From JAICSD01 sp035637115 (lineage in GTDB: Bacteria; Acidobacteriota; Vicinamibacteria; Vicinamibacterales; 2-12-FULL-66-21): 64,000 bases of DNA. This document shows positions 8,701-17,154 of the stretch, piece after piece (within the stretch, counting starts at the first letter, position 1; each line of letters begins with the position of its first letter). The position numbers were made by a program, and so were the translations under genes. Where the stretch lies: assembly GCA_035637115.1 (NCBI GenBank), contig DASPXV010000041.1:1-64000 (forward strand), given 5' to 3'. A model generated the notes under the pieces. It was not told the origin of the DNA and did not search any database. It worked only from the letters and a program-made list of their open reading frames with translations.

Positions 8701-10043
8701 TCGTTACGGGCAAATCGCTTTCGCGTCGGACGGTGCTCAAGGGACTCGGGACCACGATCGCCCTGCCATTCCTCGACGCGATGACGCCGGCATTCGCGCA
8801 CGCCGCTGCGTCGACCGGTCCGATCCGCCTCGCCTGGTTCTACGTGCCCAACGGCATCGACATGCGGCACTGGACGCCCGCCGCCGATGGCACGCTGGGA
8901 ACCTTGCCCGCGATCCTCTCGCCACTCGAACCGATCAAGGACGAAATCCTCGTCCTCTCGAATCTCACGACGCACTGGGGACGTCCGCTACAGGACGGGG
9001 CCGGCGATCATGGCCGCGCGCTCGGCTCGTACATGACCGGTGCGCAGGTCTTCAAGACCGCGGGCGCGGATCTAAAGCTCGGGATCTCGGCGGACCAGAT
9101 CGCCGCCGAAGCAATCGGCAGGCAGACGCGTCTGCCGTCCCTGGAAGTCGGCCTCGAGGAAGCACGCCAGGCGGGCAACTGCGACAGCGGCTATTCCTGC
9201 GCGTACGCCTACAACCTCGCGTGGAAGACGGAAACGCAGCCGTTGCCTCCGATCTCGGATCCGCGCGCGTTGTTCGAGCGCCTCTTCGGATCGGATGCGA
9301 ACGAGCCGGCTGCTGCCCGCGCGCGCCGGATCGCGATGCGCCAGAGCATCCTCGACGAAGTGCTCGGCACGACGAACCGGTTGAAGTCCGCCCTTGGCGG
9401 CACCGATCGCCGCAAACTCGACGAATACCTGACGTCGCTCCGCGAGATCGAAGAGCAGGTCGATCGCGCCGCCGCCGAGGGAACGGTCATCGAACCGGGG
9501 ATCGACAAGCCCTTTGGCGTTCCCATCGAGTTCCCCGATTATTTCCGGCTGATGACCGACATGATGGTCCTGGCGTTCAAGGCGGACGTCACGCGCATCT
9601 CCACGATGATCGTCGGCCGCGAGGGGTCCGTGCGCGCGTACCCCGAAATCGGTGTGAACGACGGGCATCATCCGCTGACGCATCACCAGGGAAACATGGA
9701 CATGCTCGCAAAGGTGCGGCAGATCAACGAGCTGCACGCCAGGCTCTTCGCGGAGTTCCTCATCAAGATGAAGAACACTCCGGAAGGGGATTCGAACCTG
9801 CTCGATCAGTCGATGATCGTCTACGGGAGCGGGCTGTCCGACGGTAACGTGCACACGCACGACCAGCTTCCCACTGTGCTGGCCGGCCGCGGCGGCGGCT
9901 TCGTCGCTCCCGGGCGCCACATCATCTACCAGCGCGAAACGCCCGTCACCAATCTGTTCCTGACGATGCTGCACCGCGTGGGCGTGCGTCCCGAGCACGT
10001 CGGCGACTCGACGGGGAGACTGCCCGGCATTTCGCTTTCATGA
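8697..10043 (+). CDS. DUF1552 protein with Tat-type signal
   Basis: A 448-residue protein with an N-terminal SRRTVLKG motif followed by a hydrophobic stretch, a twin-arginine export signal. The rest is a DUF1552 domain, with the family's WFYVPNGIDMRHWTP and NDGHHPLTHHQG segments. DUF1552 proteins are nearly always encoded next to DUF1592 cytochromes, as here, and are assumed to work with them in the periplasm. They have distant similarity to sulfatase/alkaline-phosphatase-type folds such as DUF1501. Coupled by ATGA to the upstream cytochrome and the downstream nucleoside-hydrolase-like gene. Confidence 0.92.
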   Translation: MIVTGKSLSRRTVLKGLGTTIALPFLDAMTPAFAHAAASTGPIRLAWFYVPNGIDMRHWTPAADGTLGTLPAILSPLEPIKDEILVLSNLTTHWGRPLQDGAGDHGRALGSYMTGAQVFKTAGADLKLGISADQIAAEAIGRQTRLPSLEVGLEEARQAGNCDSGYSCAYAYNLAWKTETQPLPPISDPRALFERLFGSDANEPAAARARRIAMRQSILDEVLGTTNRLKSALGGTDRRKLDEYLTSLREIEEQVDRAAAEGTVIEPGIDKPFGVPIEFPDYFRLMTDMMVLAFKADVTRISTMIVGREGSVRAYPEIGVNDGHHPLTHHQGNMDMLAKVRQINELHARLFAEFLIKMKNTPEGDSNLLDQSMIVYGSGLSDGNVHTHDQLPTVLAGRGGGFVAPGRHIIYQRETPVTNLFLTMLHRVGVRPEHVGDSTGRLPGISLS

Positions 10044-10930
10044 GCCAAGAGCCCAGGGCGTTCCCGGCGCCCGCGGGCGTCGTCTACAACACGACGATGG
10101 CGCGGGCCGATGCCGCGCTGGCGCTCGGCGCATTGTACGTGTCCGCCAGCCGTCGAGAGGCGCGCGTCGGCGGCATCTGCGTCTCGAACGCCGGGCTCGA
10201 CGCCGCGATTTTCTGCGATATCGTCGCGCGTTTTTACACCGGACAATCGCGCACCCCCAGCAGCAACGCCGTGCTTCCGATTGGCTTTGCGGCGGCGTCA
10301 CCGCCGACGAGCGCGCCAATGGTCGAGACCGTCGTCGCGAAGAAGCGCGAGGACGGCGCCCCGCGGTACGTGCGCAGCATTCACCGGATCGCGGACACGG
10401 GACAGCCTGAGGCGCTGCTGAGAAATGCCGTCACTTTCAGCGCGGAAACCGTTGTCATCCTCAGCGCGCCGGCCACGGCGCTCGCGCGATCGGTGGAGCT
10501 CGCCGGCACGATCGGGCAATACAAGCAGCGGGTGAAGCGCGTGATGATCGTCGACGCAGGAGGCGCCAGCCAGGACGCGGCGGCGCTGAGCGCGCTGGTG
10601 GCCGCGCTGCCGGTTCCAGTGATCTTCTGCGGACACGAGATCGGCGACGCGCTGTCGCTGCCGTTATCGCGTGTCGAGAACGGATTCACGTGGGCGTCTG
10701 CGAACCCCGTGCTGGATGCCTGCCGCGCGTCCGGCGAATCGACCATCGCGCTGAACGACGTGGCGGCACTGTATTACGCCATCCATCCGGCGTCGGGGTT
10801 CTTCACGGTGTCCGATTCGGGCCCTACTCGCCGCCTCGTCGTTGAATCAGCAAAGACAGAAGAGTGCGCCGCGGCCCTCGTCGCGCTCGCAACGTCGAAG
10901 CCATCCGCCGCTCCCGCGCGCGGCGGCTGA
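10040..10930 (+). CDS. Nucleoside-hydrolase homologue lacking catalytic Asp cluster
   Basis: A 296-residue protein with the overall layout of inosine-uridine nucleoside hydrolases. A first strand and helix (GVVYNTTMARADAALALGAL) align with the family's DTDxGxDDALAL, and a late LNDVAALYYAIHP segment aligns with the C-terminal LxDPLAVAYA. In the first motif the calcium- and ribose-binding aspartates are replaced (N17, T19, A23), leaving only D24. It is therefore unlikely to be a working hydrolase and may be a binding or structural partner of the DUF1592/DUF1552 proteins. No signal peptide is seen. It is the last gene of the operon, with an ATGA overlap with the previous gene. Confidence 0.7.
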   Translation: MSQEPRAFPAPAGVVYNTTMARADAALALGALYVSASRREARVGGICVSNAGLDAAIFCDIVARFYTGQSRTPSSNAVLPIGFAAASPPTSAPMVETVVAKKREDGAPRYVRSIHRIADTGQPEALLRNAVTFSAETVVILSAPATALARSVELAGTIGQYKQRVKRVMIVDAGGASQDAAALSALVAALPVPVIFCGHEIGDALSLPLSRVENGFTWASANPVLDACRASGESTIALNDVAALYYAIHPASGFFTVSDSGPTRRLVVESAKTEECAAALVALATSKPSAAPARGG

Positions 10931-10984
10931 TCGAGCGCGCATCGGTGCGATTCTGAACGCGAAGGAGTCGGAGGATGCGAAGAA

Positions 10985-11072
10985 GGTCGAAGGGGCCCGT
11001 TCAATTGTCGAAGGATTCGGAGGTCGAAGGGGCCCGTTCGATTGTCGAAGGATTCGAAGGTCGAAGGGGCCC
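10985..11072. repeat. 37-bp tandem repeat, about 2.4 copies
   Basis: Two full units and the start of a third, each beginning GGTCGAAGGGGCCC, at 10985, 11022 and 11059. The units differ at a few positions. Each also contains an internal copy of TCGAAGGATTCG, so the unit is partly self-similar. It fills most of the 258-bp gap between the hydrolase operon and the convergent cytochrome gene and has no clear promoter or terminator role. Possibly a degenerate protein-binding or slippage-derived repeat. Confidence 0.85.
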
Positions 11073-11188
11073 CGGCCGTGGAAACAGGCTCAGACCCTTC
11101 ACGCGGGGCGCGTCCTTTTTATCCGGCGGCTCCATCCCTTCCGCGTATTTGATCCCGGCGGGGCGCCGCTCCGGCTGCATCTTGCCCA

Positions 11189-12526
11189 TCACCGTTGTCC
11201 GCCGGGCTTGGCGTCGCTGCCTGCCGGTTTCGGCGGCGTCATGGGAGAGAAGAGCAGACCCGTGTACTGCATCTCTTCCCACGTCTGATCGCCCCATTTC
11301 ACTTCGATCTCTGCGTTCGGGTTCGAGCGGTTGCCGTGCGAGTTGTCGTACCAGGCGGTCGACACGATTTTCGCGCCCTTCGGTACCTGCAGCGGCTCCT
11401 TGAACATGTAGTACGTCTGCCAGTTGAAGTCGTAGCGCGGCACCGACAGGATCGTTCTGGTCGTACCATCCGGCAGCACGAGCTTGTAATCCCACGCCTT
11501 GCCGCGCAGGTGCGTGTGCGGGAAGAGCCCATACACGATCGTGTCCTGGAGGAATTCCACTTCGCCCGGCACCGATGTGTCGGTGGAGTTGGCCGGCAGC
11601 GACAGCGTGCTGTTGAAGAACGCGCTCGGACGCACTTCACGTGGCGACGGGTCCTTGGAGAAGATAAGGCCGATCTTCGTGCGATCGGTGGCCTCCTTAC
11701 CGTTCGTCGTGTAGTGCATCTGCAGCTCCATCACGCCTCCCGCTTCGAGGCGGAGCGCCGTGCCCCGACGGAACACCTGTGCGCTGGTGCCGGGCGCGTA
11801 GGTGCCAATCAGTCTCGTCGGGACTCCCTGCTCGCGGTGTGGCTGGCGGTCGCCCAGCGTCGGTTCGGGCAGGCGCTGCCATTCGGGTTTCATTTTCAGC
11901 ACGGGCGTGCGCGTCATATCGGGCCTCGCCTGGTACTGCACGAGCGCGTGGTGCACGACCTTGCGATTGCCGGGCCGCACCTCGAGCGCCTGCACGAATT
12001 TCGGCTCGGTGAAATTCGTCGGGATGTAGAAGTATTCGTAGGCGACGGTGCCCTTGGCGGGGACCTTGTGGTCCTCCGGCATCTCGAACACGACGTCCGG
12101 TTTGCCGATCGACCATCCCTCGGTGTACTGCGGCTGCGGCGGCTGGTCCTTCGGATCCCCCTTCGGCGCGCCGCCGGCGATCCAGTCGAACAGCGTTTTC
12201 TTCTCTTCGTCGGTCAACCGGCGTTCGTTCTCGAACGTGCCGGCGGGTGCGTCCGCATGCCACGGCGGCATGTGTCCTTCGCCGACTTCTTCGCGAATCG
12301 CGCGCGCGTACGGCCGCGCGTCTTCGTACGTGAGCAGCGACATCGGCGCGATCTCCCCCGGCCGATGGCACGTCGTGCAGTTCTTGTAGAGGATCGGCGC
12401 GACGTCCTTGGTGAATGTCGGGACGGACGCAGCAGACGGCGGCGGAGCCTCGGCGGAAAGTGCTGTGACGAGTGGAATGGCGGCCAGCGCGGCGAGACCG
12501 TAACAGACGCTAGACTGGATGCGCAT
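11189..12526 (-). CDS. Cytochrome c plus copper monooxygenase-like secreted protein
   Basis: A 445-residue exported protein. The signal peptide ends near residue 25. The haem-c site is C50-T-T-C53-H54 with M62 as the likely sixth ligand. From about residue 150 on it resembles ascorbate-dependent (PHM/DBH-like) copper monooxygenases, with VVHHALVQYQ and ELQMHYTTNG supplying candidate copper ligands, plus PHTHLRGKAW. Such cytochrome-oxygenase fusions are frequent in Acidobacteriota; the substrate is unknown. The start at ATG 12526 follows a TAAAAT hexamer 8 nt upstream. It is divergent from the 12559 gene (32-bp gap). Confidence 0.82.
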   Translation of the reverse strand: MRIQSSVCYGLAALAAIPLVTALSAEAPPPSAASVPTFTKDVAPILYKNCTTCHRPGEIAPMSLLTYEDARPYARAIREEVGEGHMPPWHADAPAGTFENERRLTDEEKKTLFDWIAGGAPKGDPKDQPPQPQYTEGWSIGKPDVVFEMPEDHKVPAKGTVAYEYFYIPTNFTEPKFVQALEVRPGNRKVVHHALVQYQARPDMTRTPVLKMKPEWQRLPEPTLGDRQPHREQGVPTRLIGTYAPGTSAQVFRRGTALRLEAGGVMELQMHYTTNGKEATDRTKIGLIFSKDPSPREVRPSAFFNSTLSLPANSTDTSVPGEVEFLQDTIVYGLFPHTHLRGKAWDYKLVLPDGTTRTILSVPRYDFNWQTYYMFKEPLQVPKGAKIVSTAWYDNSHGNRSNPNAEIEVKWGDQTWEEMQYTGLLFSPMTPPKPAGSDAKPGGQR

Positions 12527-12558
12527 GACCGGCGATTTTACCGTAAGGTTTCCCTGAC

Positions 12559-13125
12559 GTGGACTGGTTTCTCGGACGCTTTCGCGGAGGGAACAGGGCG
12601 CGCGCGGCGCTCGTATGTTACCTGCGCGAAAACGGTCCGATCGCGTACGCCGCCGACATCTTTGGCAGCGATCCACGCGAGCGCGCCGACGCGATGCTTT
12701 CCACGGATCTCGTGTGGTTCTGGAAGGCAGCCGGTCACGACTCCGTGGCGCGCGACTGGACGCACCTGACGCGCTGGTCGCTCGCCGCTCTTCTCGCGGA
12801 CCTCACGGCCGAGCATGACGGGCTGAAGCCGCACATCCTCATCGTTGCTGTCGACGGCAGCGTCGGCGATGCGCCTGAGGACATGAGCGATGCGCGCGCG
12901 GCCGGCTGGATGCGCAGCTTCGCGACCGCTGCGGCCGGGCCGCTTCACGCGGTTGTGACAAGGCCTGCTCCCGGTGGCGACGTGCTGTTCGTCGCCCAGC
13001 AGCCGCCCGAATCGATTCGAACGCTGTTGCAGGCCTGGGGCATCAGCCGCGATAAGGCGGAGCGGAAGGCGTACGCGCGGCTTCACGGGAATGCGCTCGA
13101 AGATCTGGTTCGAAAGCTGGGTTGA
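12559..13125 (+). CDS. Hypothetical protein, 188 aa
   Basis: I do not recognise this protein. It starts at a GTG (12559) with a weak AAGG about 10 nt upstream. It has no signal peptide or membrane segment and appears soluble and cytoplasmic. It is Ala/Arg-rich, with an amphipathic N-terminal part that includes RENGPIAYAADIFGSDPRERAD. A helix-rich C-terminus includes GISRDKAERKAYARLHGNALEDLVRKLG and could bind nucleic acid or a partner. It lies 43 bp upstream of the FtsX permease on the same strand, so the two may be co-transcribed. Codon use resembles its neighbours, which supports a real gene. Confidence 0.65.
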   Translation: MDWFLGRFRGGNRARAALVCYLRENGPIAYAADIFGSDPRERADAMLSTDLVWFWKAAGHDSVARDWTHLTRWSLAALLADLTAEHDGLKPHILIVAVDGSVGDAPEDMSDARAAGWMRSFATAAAGPLHAVVTRPAPGGDVLFVAQQPPESIRTLLQAWGISRDKAERKAYARLHGNALEDLVRKLG

Positions 13126-13168
13126 CGCAGCCGCGTTAACGGTTCTCCGTCGCGAACGTCCTTCCAGC

Positions 13169-15541
13169 ATGATGCTGACACTGCCGCGGTTCCTCCAGGA
13201 CGTCGGCTATGCCTGCCGCACCTTGCGGCGCGCACCCGCCCTCGTCATCACCGCGATCCTTTCGCTCGGCCTCGGTATCGCGTCCACGACCGCCGTCTTC
13301 AGCTTCGTGAACGCGATCCAGTTCAAGGATCTGCCGTTCGCGGATCCCTCCACGCTGGTGGACATTGAAGAGACGAGCACGACGGAGCTGTGCGCGGGCT
13401 GTGCGGTCGGGACCGCATATCCCACGCTCCGAGAGTGGCAGTCAGCGGCGCAGTCGTTCGCGACGATGGGCGGATACGAAGAAATGCGCGTCGTGGTCTC
13501 TGGCGGTGTCTCACCGGAACGTGTCGGCGCGGCGCTGACATCGGCGGATCTCTTCCCGACCCTCGGCGTCCAGCCCGTAATCGGGCGTGGATTCTCGGTG
13601 GATGACGACCGCGTTGGCGCTGAACCCGTGGCGCTATTGAGCGACGTGTTGTGGCGGCGGAGATACGGCGGCGATCCACGGGCGATCGGGAATGCGATCA
13701 GGATCGATGGCGCCGACTACACCGTCATCGGCGTCATGCCGGATGGATTCCGTTTCCCTGAATACGCGCAGGTGTGGATGCCACTCGCGCCCGCGCGGCA
13801 CGCCCAGAAACCGACCGAGCGTTCAATCGCGGTAATCGCGCGTCTGAAGCCGGGTGCTGACGTGGGGACCGCCGCCGCGGAAATGCGGTCCTTCGCGAAA
13901 GGGCCGTGGTCGGTGCGCGTGCGCACGCTCCATCGTTCGATGACGGAAGAAACGATCGCGCCGTCGGCCGTGCTGCTCGGGGCTGTCGCCTTCGTGCTGC
14001 TGATCGCCTGCGCAAATCTCAGCAACCTGTTGCTCGTCCGCGCATCGGAACGCAGCCGCGAGATCTCGATCCGCATGGCGATCGGCGCGTCACGATCGCG
14101 AGTCGTCCAGCTCGTGCTCGCTGAGAGCCTGGTGCTCGGCGTCGCCGGCGGCGCGCTCGGCTTGATCCTCGCGCTGTGGGCGAGCCGCGTGATCGTGTCG
14201 TCCTTCGGGATCGACCCGCCGTACTGGATCCGTTTCGGCGTCGACTGGCACGTATTCGCGTTCTGTCTGGCGATCACGCTGGCGACGTCGATTCTCTTTG
14301 GCCTCGGTCCTGCAGTCATGGCCTCGCGCCGCGATCCGCAGGACGCGCTGAAGGAAGGCGCCGGATCGACGAGCGGACGGCGCGGGCGCCGCGTCGCCGG
14401 CGGTCTGGTCATCGTGCAGCTCGCGCTCGCGCTCACGTTGCTTGCAGGGGCCGGGCTGCTGATCGAGACCGTGGTGCGCACCATGCGCTTCGATCCGGGC
14501 TACGACCCCACGCACGTGCTCGAGGGGGATGTATCGCTGCCGCAACTTCGCTACAGCACACCAGCATCCGTGAACGTCTTCGCCACGAACGTTCTCGAGC
14601 AGCTCGCGCGTGGGCCCGAAGCGAAGGCGGCGATCCAGAGCTCGACTTTCTTTGGCGGTTTCGGCACCCGGTTTCGGCAGGTGACAGTCGAAGGTGTCGA
14701 GTCCGTGCCGGAGGGTGCTTCTCCGCGGTTCTATTATTCGATCACGCCGGGCTACTTCCGCATGCTCGGTACGCGCATGCGGGAAGGGCGCGAGTTCAGC
14801 GCCCAGGATGGATCGGACGTCGTGATCGTCAACGAGCAGATGGCGTCGCACATCTGGGGCGGCTCTCCTTTGGGACAGCGGATCCGCTTCGGCGACAAGC
14901 CGTGGCGGACCGTCGTCGGCGTCGTCGCCAACGTCAACAGCGGTGTCATCGGCGCAAGGCCGAGACCGCTCGCCTACGTGCCCTTCGCGTCCGAGCCCGG
15001 TCATGACATGGCGCTGTTAATCAGCGCCCCGAAGGATGCCGCGTCGCTCGCGCCCTACCTGCGCGCAGCCGTGCGCGCCGTGGATCCCGATCAGCCGATC
15101 GAGGATGTGATGACGATGGCAGCGCTGTTCCGGGAGCAGTCGCAGCCGTCGCGCTTCATTGCTCTGCTGATGGGCGGACTGTCGTTCGTCGCGCTCGGCC
15201 TTGCCAGCGTCGGCCTCTACGGCGTGACGGCATATAGCGTGCGCCGGCGCCTCCGCGAGATCGGCATCCGTCTCGCGCTCGGTGGCACGCCGACGCGCAT
15301 CGTGCGGTTGATTCTTGCGTCTGCGTGGAAACTGATTGCGGCAGGGCTCGTGCTTGGCACCGGCGCGGCCTACGCCGGCACGCGCGTGCTCGAAGGGGTG
15401 TTGTTCGGCACGAGTCCGACCGATCCGGTCGTGTTTGCGCTGGTCGTTATTGCGCTGGCGCTCGTCGCGACGCTCGCGAGCTATCTTCCCGCGCGGCGCG
15501 CCGGGCGCGTCGATCCCACCGTTATGCTCCGGAATCAGTGA
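13169..15541 (+). CDS. FtsX/MacB-type ABC permease
   Basis: A 790-residue membrane protein with the duplicated MacB layout. The first half has TM1 at about 20-42, a periplasmic core domain (to about 250) and three TM segments ending near residue 430 (LLGAVAFVLLIACANLSNLLLVR is the FtsX signature). The second half repeats TM, core and three TMs to the C-terminus. It belongs with the acidobacterial 'ADOP' permeases but lacks the cytoplasmic N-terminal domain seen in the 59354 paralogue. No ATPase gene is adjacent. Likely role: export or mechanotransmission of an unknown substrate. The start is set at ATG 13169; ATG 13172 is equally possible. Confidence 0.88.
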   Translation: MMLTLPRFLQDVGYACRTLRRAPALVITAILSLGLGIASTTAVFSFVNAIQFKDLPFADPSTLVDIEETSTTELCAGCAVGTAYPTLREWQSAAQSFATMGGYEEMRVVVSGGVSPERVGAALTSADLFPTLGVQPVIGRGFSVDDDRVGAEPVALLSDVLWRRRYGGDPRAIGNAIRIDGADYTVIGVMPDGFRFPEYAQVWMPLAPARHAQKPTERSIAVIARLKPGADVGTAAAEMRSFAKGPWSVRVRTLHRSMTEETIAPSAVLLGAVAFVLLIACANLSNLLLVRASERSREISIRMAIGASRSRVVQLVLAESLVLGVAGGALGLILALWASRVIVSSFGIDPPYWIRFGVDWHVFAFCLAITLATSILFGLGPAVMASRRDPQDALKEGAGSTSGRRGRRVAGGLVIVQLALALTLLAGAGLLIETVVRTMRFDPGYDPTHVLEGDVSLPQLRYSTPASVNVFATNVLEQLARGPEAKAAIQSSTFFGGFGTRFRQVTVEGVESVPEGASPRFYYSITPGYFRMLGTRMREGREFSAQDGSDVVIVNEQMASHIWGGSPLGQRIRFGDKPWRTVVGVVANVNSGVIGARPRPLAYVPFASEPGHDMALLISAPKDAASLAPYLRAAVRAVDPDQPIEDVMTMAALFREQSQPSRFIALLMGGLSFVALGLASVGLYGVTAYSVRRRLREIGIRLALGGTPTRIVRLILASAWKLIAAGLVLGTGAAYAGTRVLEGVLFGTSPTDPVVFALVVIALALVATLASYLPARRAGRVDPTVMLRNQ

Positions 15542-15575
15542 AGCGCATCGGACCTATGCCGAATGCGCATGGCTG

Positions 15576-15603
15576 CTGAAGCGGCGAGGTTGCCGTGTAT
15601 ACT
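15576..15603 (+). promoter_or_regulatory. Probable promoter of the threonine operon
   Basis: A near-perfect -10 element TATACT lies at 15598-15603, preceded by TG, with only a weak -35 (CTGAAG at 15576-15581). Transcription would start about 15610-15613, almost at the ATG of the leader peptide (15613), so the leader mRNA would have little or no 5' untranslated region. The site is read directly; its use is inferred. Confidence 0.55.
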
Positions 15604-15612
15604 CCAGGTCTG

Positions 15613-15705
15613 ATGTTCTGCGCCACTACCGCCACTACATGGACGACCATGACGCGAATTCGGGCCCAGCGAATTTGCGTGTCCGGCGGTACGTGCATCA
15701 CATGA
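15613..15705 (+). CDS. thrL: Threonine operon leader peptide (30 aa)
   Basis: A 30-codon reading frame, ATG at 15613 and TGA at 15703-15705, ahead of the aspartokinase gene. It reads MFCATTATTWTTMT and continues to a TCIT end. Nine of 30 residues are Thr, seven of them within codons 5-14 (15625-15654), using all four Thr codon types except for bias toward ACC/ACG. This is the hallmark of a leader whose ribosome stalls when charged Thr-tRNA is scarce, as in the thrL of Escherichia coli (also Thr-rich). A short AGG lies upstream, but translation may be leaderless. Too short for standard gene finders. Confidence 0.88.
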   Translation: MFCATTATTWTTMTRIRAQRICVSGGTCIT

Positions 15706-15764
15706 TCTGAAATCTCCTTCACTCTACGCGTGATGCAGCCCGCCGGAATGACCTTCCGGCGGGC
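15652..15764 (+). promoter_or_regulatory. Threonine attenuator: alternative hairpins
   Basis: Three helices can be drawn. (1) A hairpin of about 11 bp, 15652-15662 with 15670-15680 (7-nt loop), directly after the last clustered Thr codon. (2) An antiterminator made of two 8-bp perfect blocks, 15682-15689 with 15740-15747 and 15694-15701 with 15730-15737. (3) The terminator 15738-15748 with 15754-15764. Helices 2 and 3 share 15740-15747, so they exclude each other. A ribosome stalled at codons 5-14 leaves 15682-15701 free to form helix 2. One that reaches the stop at 15703 covers it and lets the terminator form. Confidence 0.85.
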
Positions 15765-15775
15765 TTTTTGTTTTT
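15738..15775 (+). terminator. Intrinsic terminator of the thr attenuator
   Basis: A perfect 11-bp GC-rich stem (15738-15748 and 15754-15764, 5-nt loop TGACC) is followed by a T-rich tract TTTTTGTTTTT at 15765-15775. It ends just before the Shine-Dalgarno AGGGAG (15777-15782) of the aspartokinase gene, so premature termination would silence the whole operon. Confidence 0.93.
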
Positions 15776-15789
15776 CAGGGAGCGTTGAA

Positions 15790-17154
15790 ATGCGGGTGCT
15801 GAAATTCGGCGGAACGTCCGTGGCAGACGGTGACGCGATCGACCGCGTAGTCGCGATCATCGGCGGACGCCCTGGACCGCGCGTGGTCGTCGTCTCGGCC
15901 CTGGCCGGCGTGACGGACGCGCTCCTGGCGCTGGCCGGTACCGTGGTGACGGATCGCGCCGCGGCGCACGCCATGCTCGCCGCGCTGATCGCGCGCCACA
16001 CGACGCTTGCCGCGCCCGTCCGCGACGTGTTCGCCCGGCAGATGCTCGCGCATGCGACCGGCGGAATCGCCCGCGGCGTTGCGCGCACCCTGAACGCAAT
16101 CGCGGACGCTCGTGCGGCCGATGCGGTGTCCGTTGACAAGCTCCTCGCCGCCGGCGAGTTGTGGAGCAGCCGCATCCTCGCCACGCGCCTCGCCGACGCG
16201 GGCATTCCCACGCAGTGGCTGGATGCACGCCACGTGATCCGTACCGACGGACGGCACCGCCACGCCGAACCGGATCGCGGCGCCACCGATCGCGCGGTGG
16301 AACGCACGGTGCGTCCGGCGCTCGCCTCGGATCGCGTCGTCGTCCTCGGCGGCTTCATCGGATCCTCGCCTGACGGCGCGACGACGACGCTCGGACGCGG
16401 CGGTTCGGACTACACGGCAGCGATCCTCGGCGCGAGTCTCCTTGCCGATGAAATCGAGATCTGGACCGACGTCGATGGCGTGCTCTCGGCGGATCCTCGC
16501 GTTGTCGCCGACGCGCGCGTCGTACCGGCGCTGTCGTACGAGGATGCCGCGACGCTCGCGATGTTCGGTGCGAAAGTCCTGCACCCGAAGACGCTCGAGC
16601 CGGCGGCGGCCCGCGACATCCCCGTGCGCGTGCTGAATTCACGCCGGCCGGAGGCGCCCGGAACGCGAATCGACGCCTTCGGCACCGGCGAGGGCTATGC
16701 AGCCATCGCGTCGCGCACCGGGCTGTGCCTGCTCGAACTCGCGTCGAAAGGCACCGCCAATGGCGCGTTCGCCGCGCGTGCGCTGCAGGCGCTTGCCGAT
16801 GCGCACATCCACGTCGTCGTCGGCGAAGTGCATCCCGATCGGCTTCGCCTTGCCGTTGATGGCCTGATCGACCCAGACGGCTTCCGTGCCCGCGTCGATT
16901 CGTTTGCGGAGTTGCGCGTGCGAGACGGGCTTGCCGCGGTCTGTGCCGTGGGCGACAGGCTCTGCACGTCGCCAGGCTTCGTCACCGAAGCGTTGTCGGC
17001 GTTTGACGATGGGCGCGTGCATCTTGTGTCGCGTCCACCTGGATCAGAAGCGTTTGCCGTCGTCGTGGACGACGAGGATGCGAGCCGGTTCGTCTGCCGG
17101 CTGCACGACCGGTTTGCAGCGGCCCGCGAAGCGGCGGAGGTGAGCCGGTCATGA
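15790..17154 (+). CDS. lysC: Aspartokinase with C-terminal regulatory (ACT) region
   Basis: A 454-residue aspartate kinase, first enzyme of the aspartate family: phosphorylates L-aspartate to 4-phospho-aspartate. Visible motifs are KFGGTS at residues 5-10, the LGRGGSDYTA nucleotide/aspartate site at about 199-208 and EIWTDVDG at about 222. Residues from about 300 to 445 form the ACT region, where feedback effectors bind in this family. AGGGAG 7 nt upstream of ATG 15790 is a strong ribosome site. It is the first structural gene after the threonine attenuator and is coupled by ATGA to homoserine dehydrogenase. Threonine feedback is likely but not shown by sequence. Confidence 0.95.
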   Translation: MRVLKFGGTSVADGDAIDRVVAIIGGRPGPRVVVVSALAGVTDALLALAGTVVTDRAAAHAMLAALIARHTTLAAPVRDVFARQMLAHATGGIARGVARTLNAIADARAADAVSVDKLLAAGELWSSRILATRLADAGIPTQWLDARHVIRTDGRHRHAEPDRGATDRAVERTVRPALASDRVVVLGGFIGSSPDGATTTLGRGGSDYTAAILGASLLADEIEIWTDVDGVLSADPRVVADARVVPALSYEDAATLAMFGAKVLHPKTLEPAAARDIPVRVLNSRRPEAPGTRIDAFGTGEGYAAIASRTGLCLLELASKGTANGAFAARALQALADAHIHVVVGEVHPDRLRLAVDGLIDPDGFRARVDSFAELRVRDGLAAVCAVGDRLCTSPGFVTEALSAFDDGRVHLVSRPPGSEAFAVVVDDEDASRFVCRLHDRFAAAREAAEVSRS

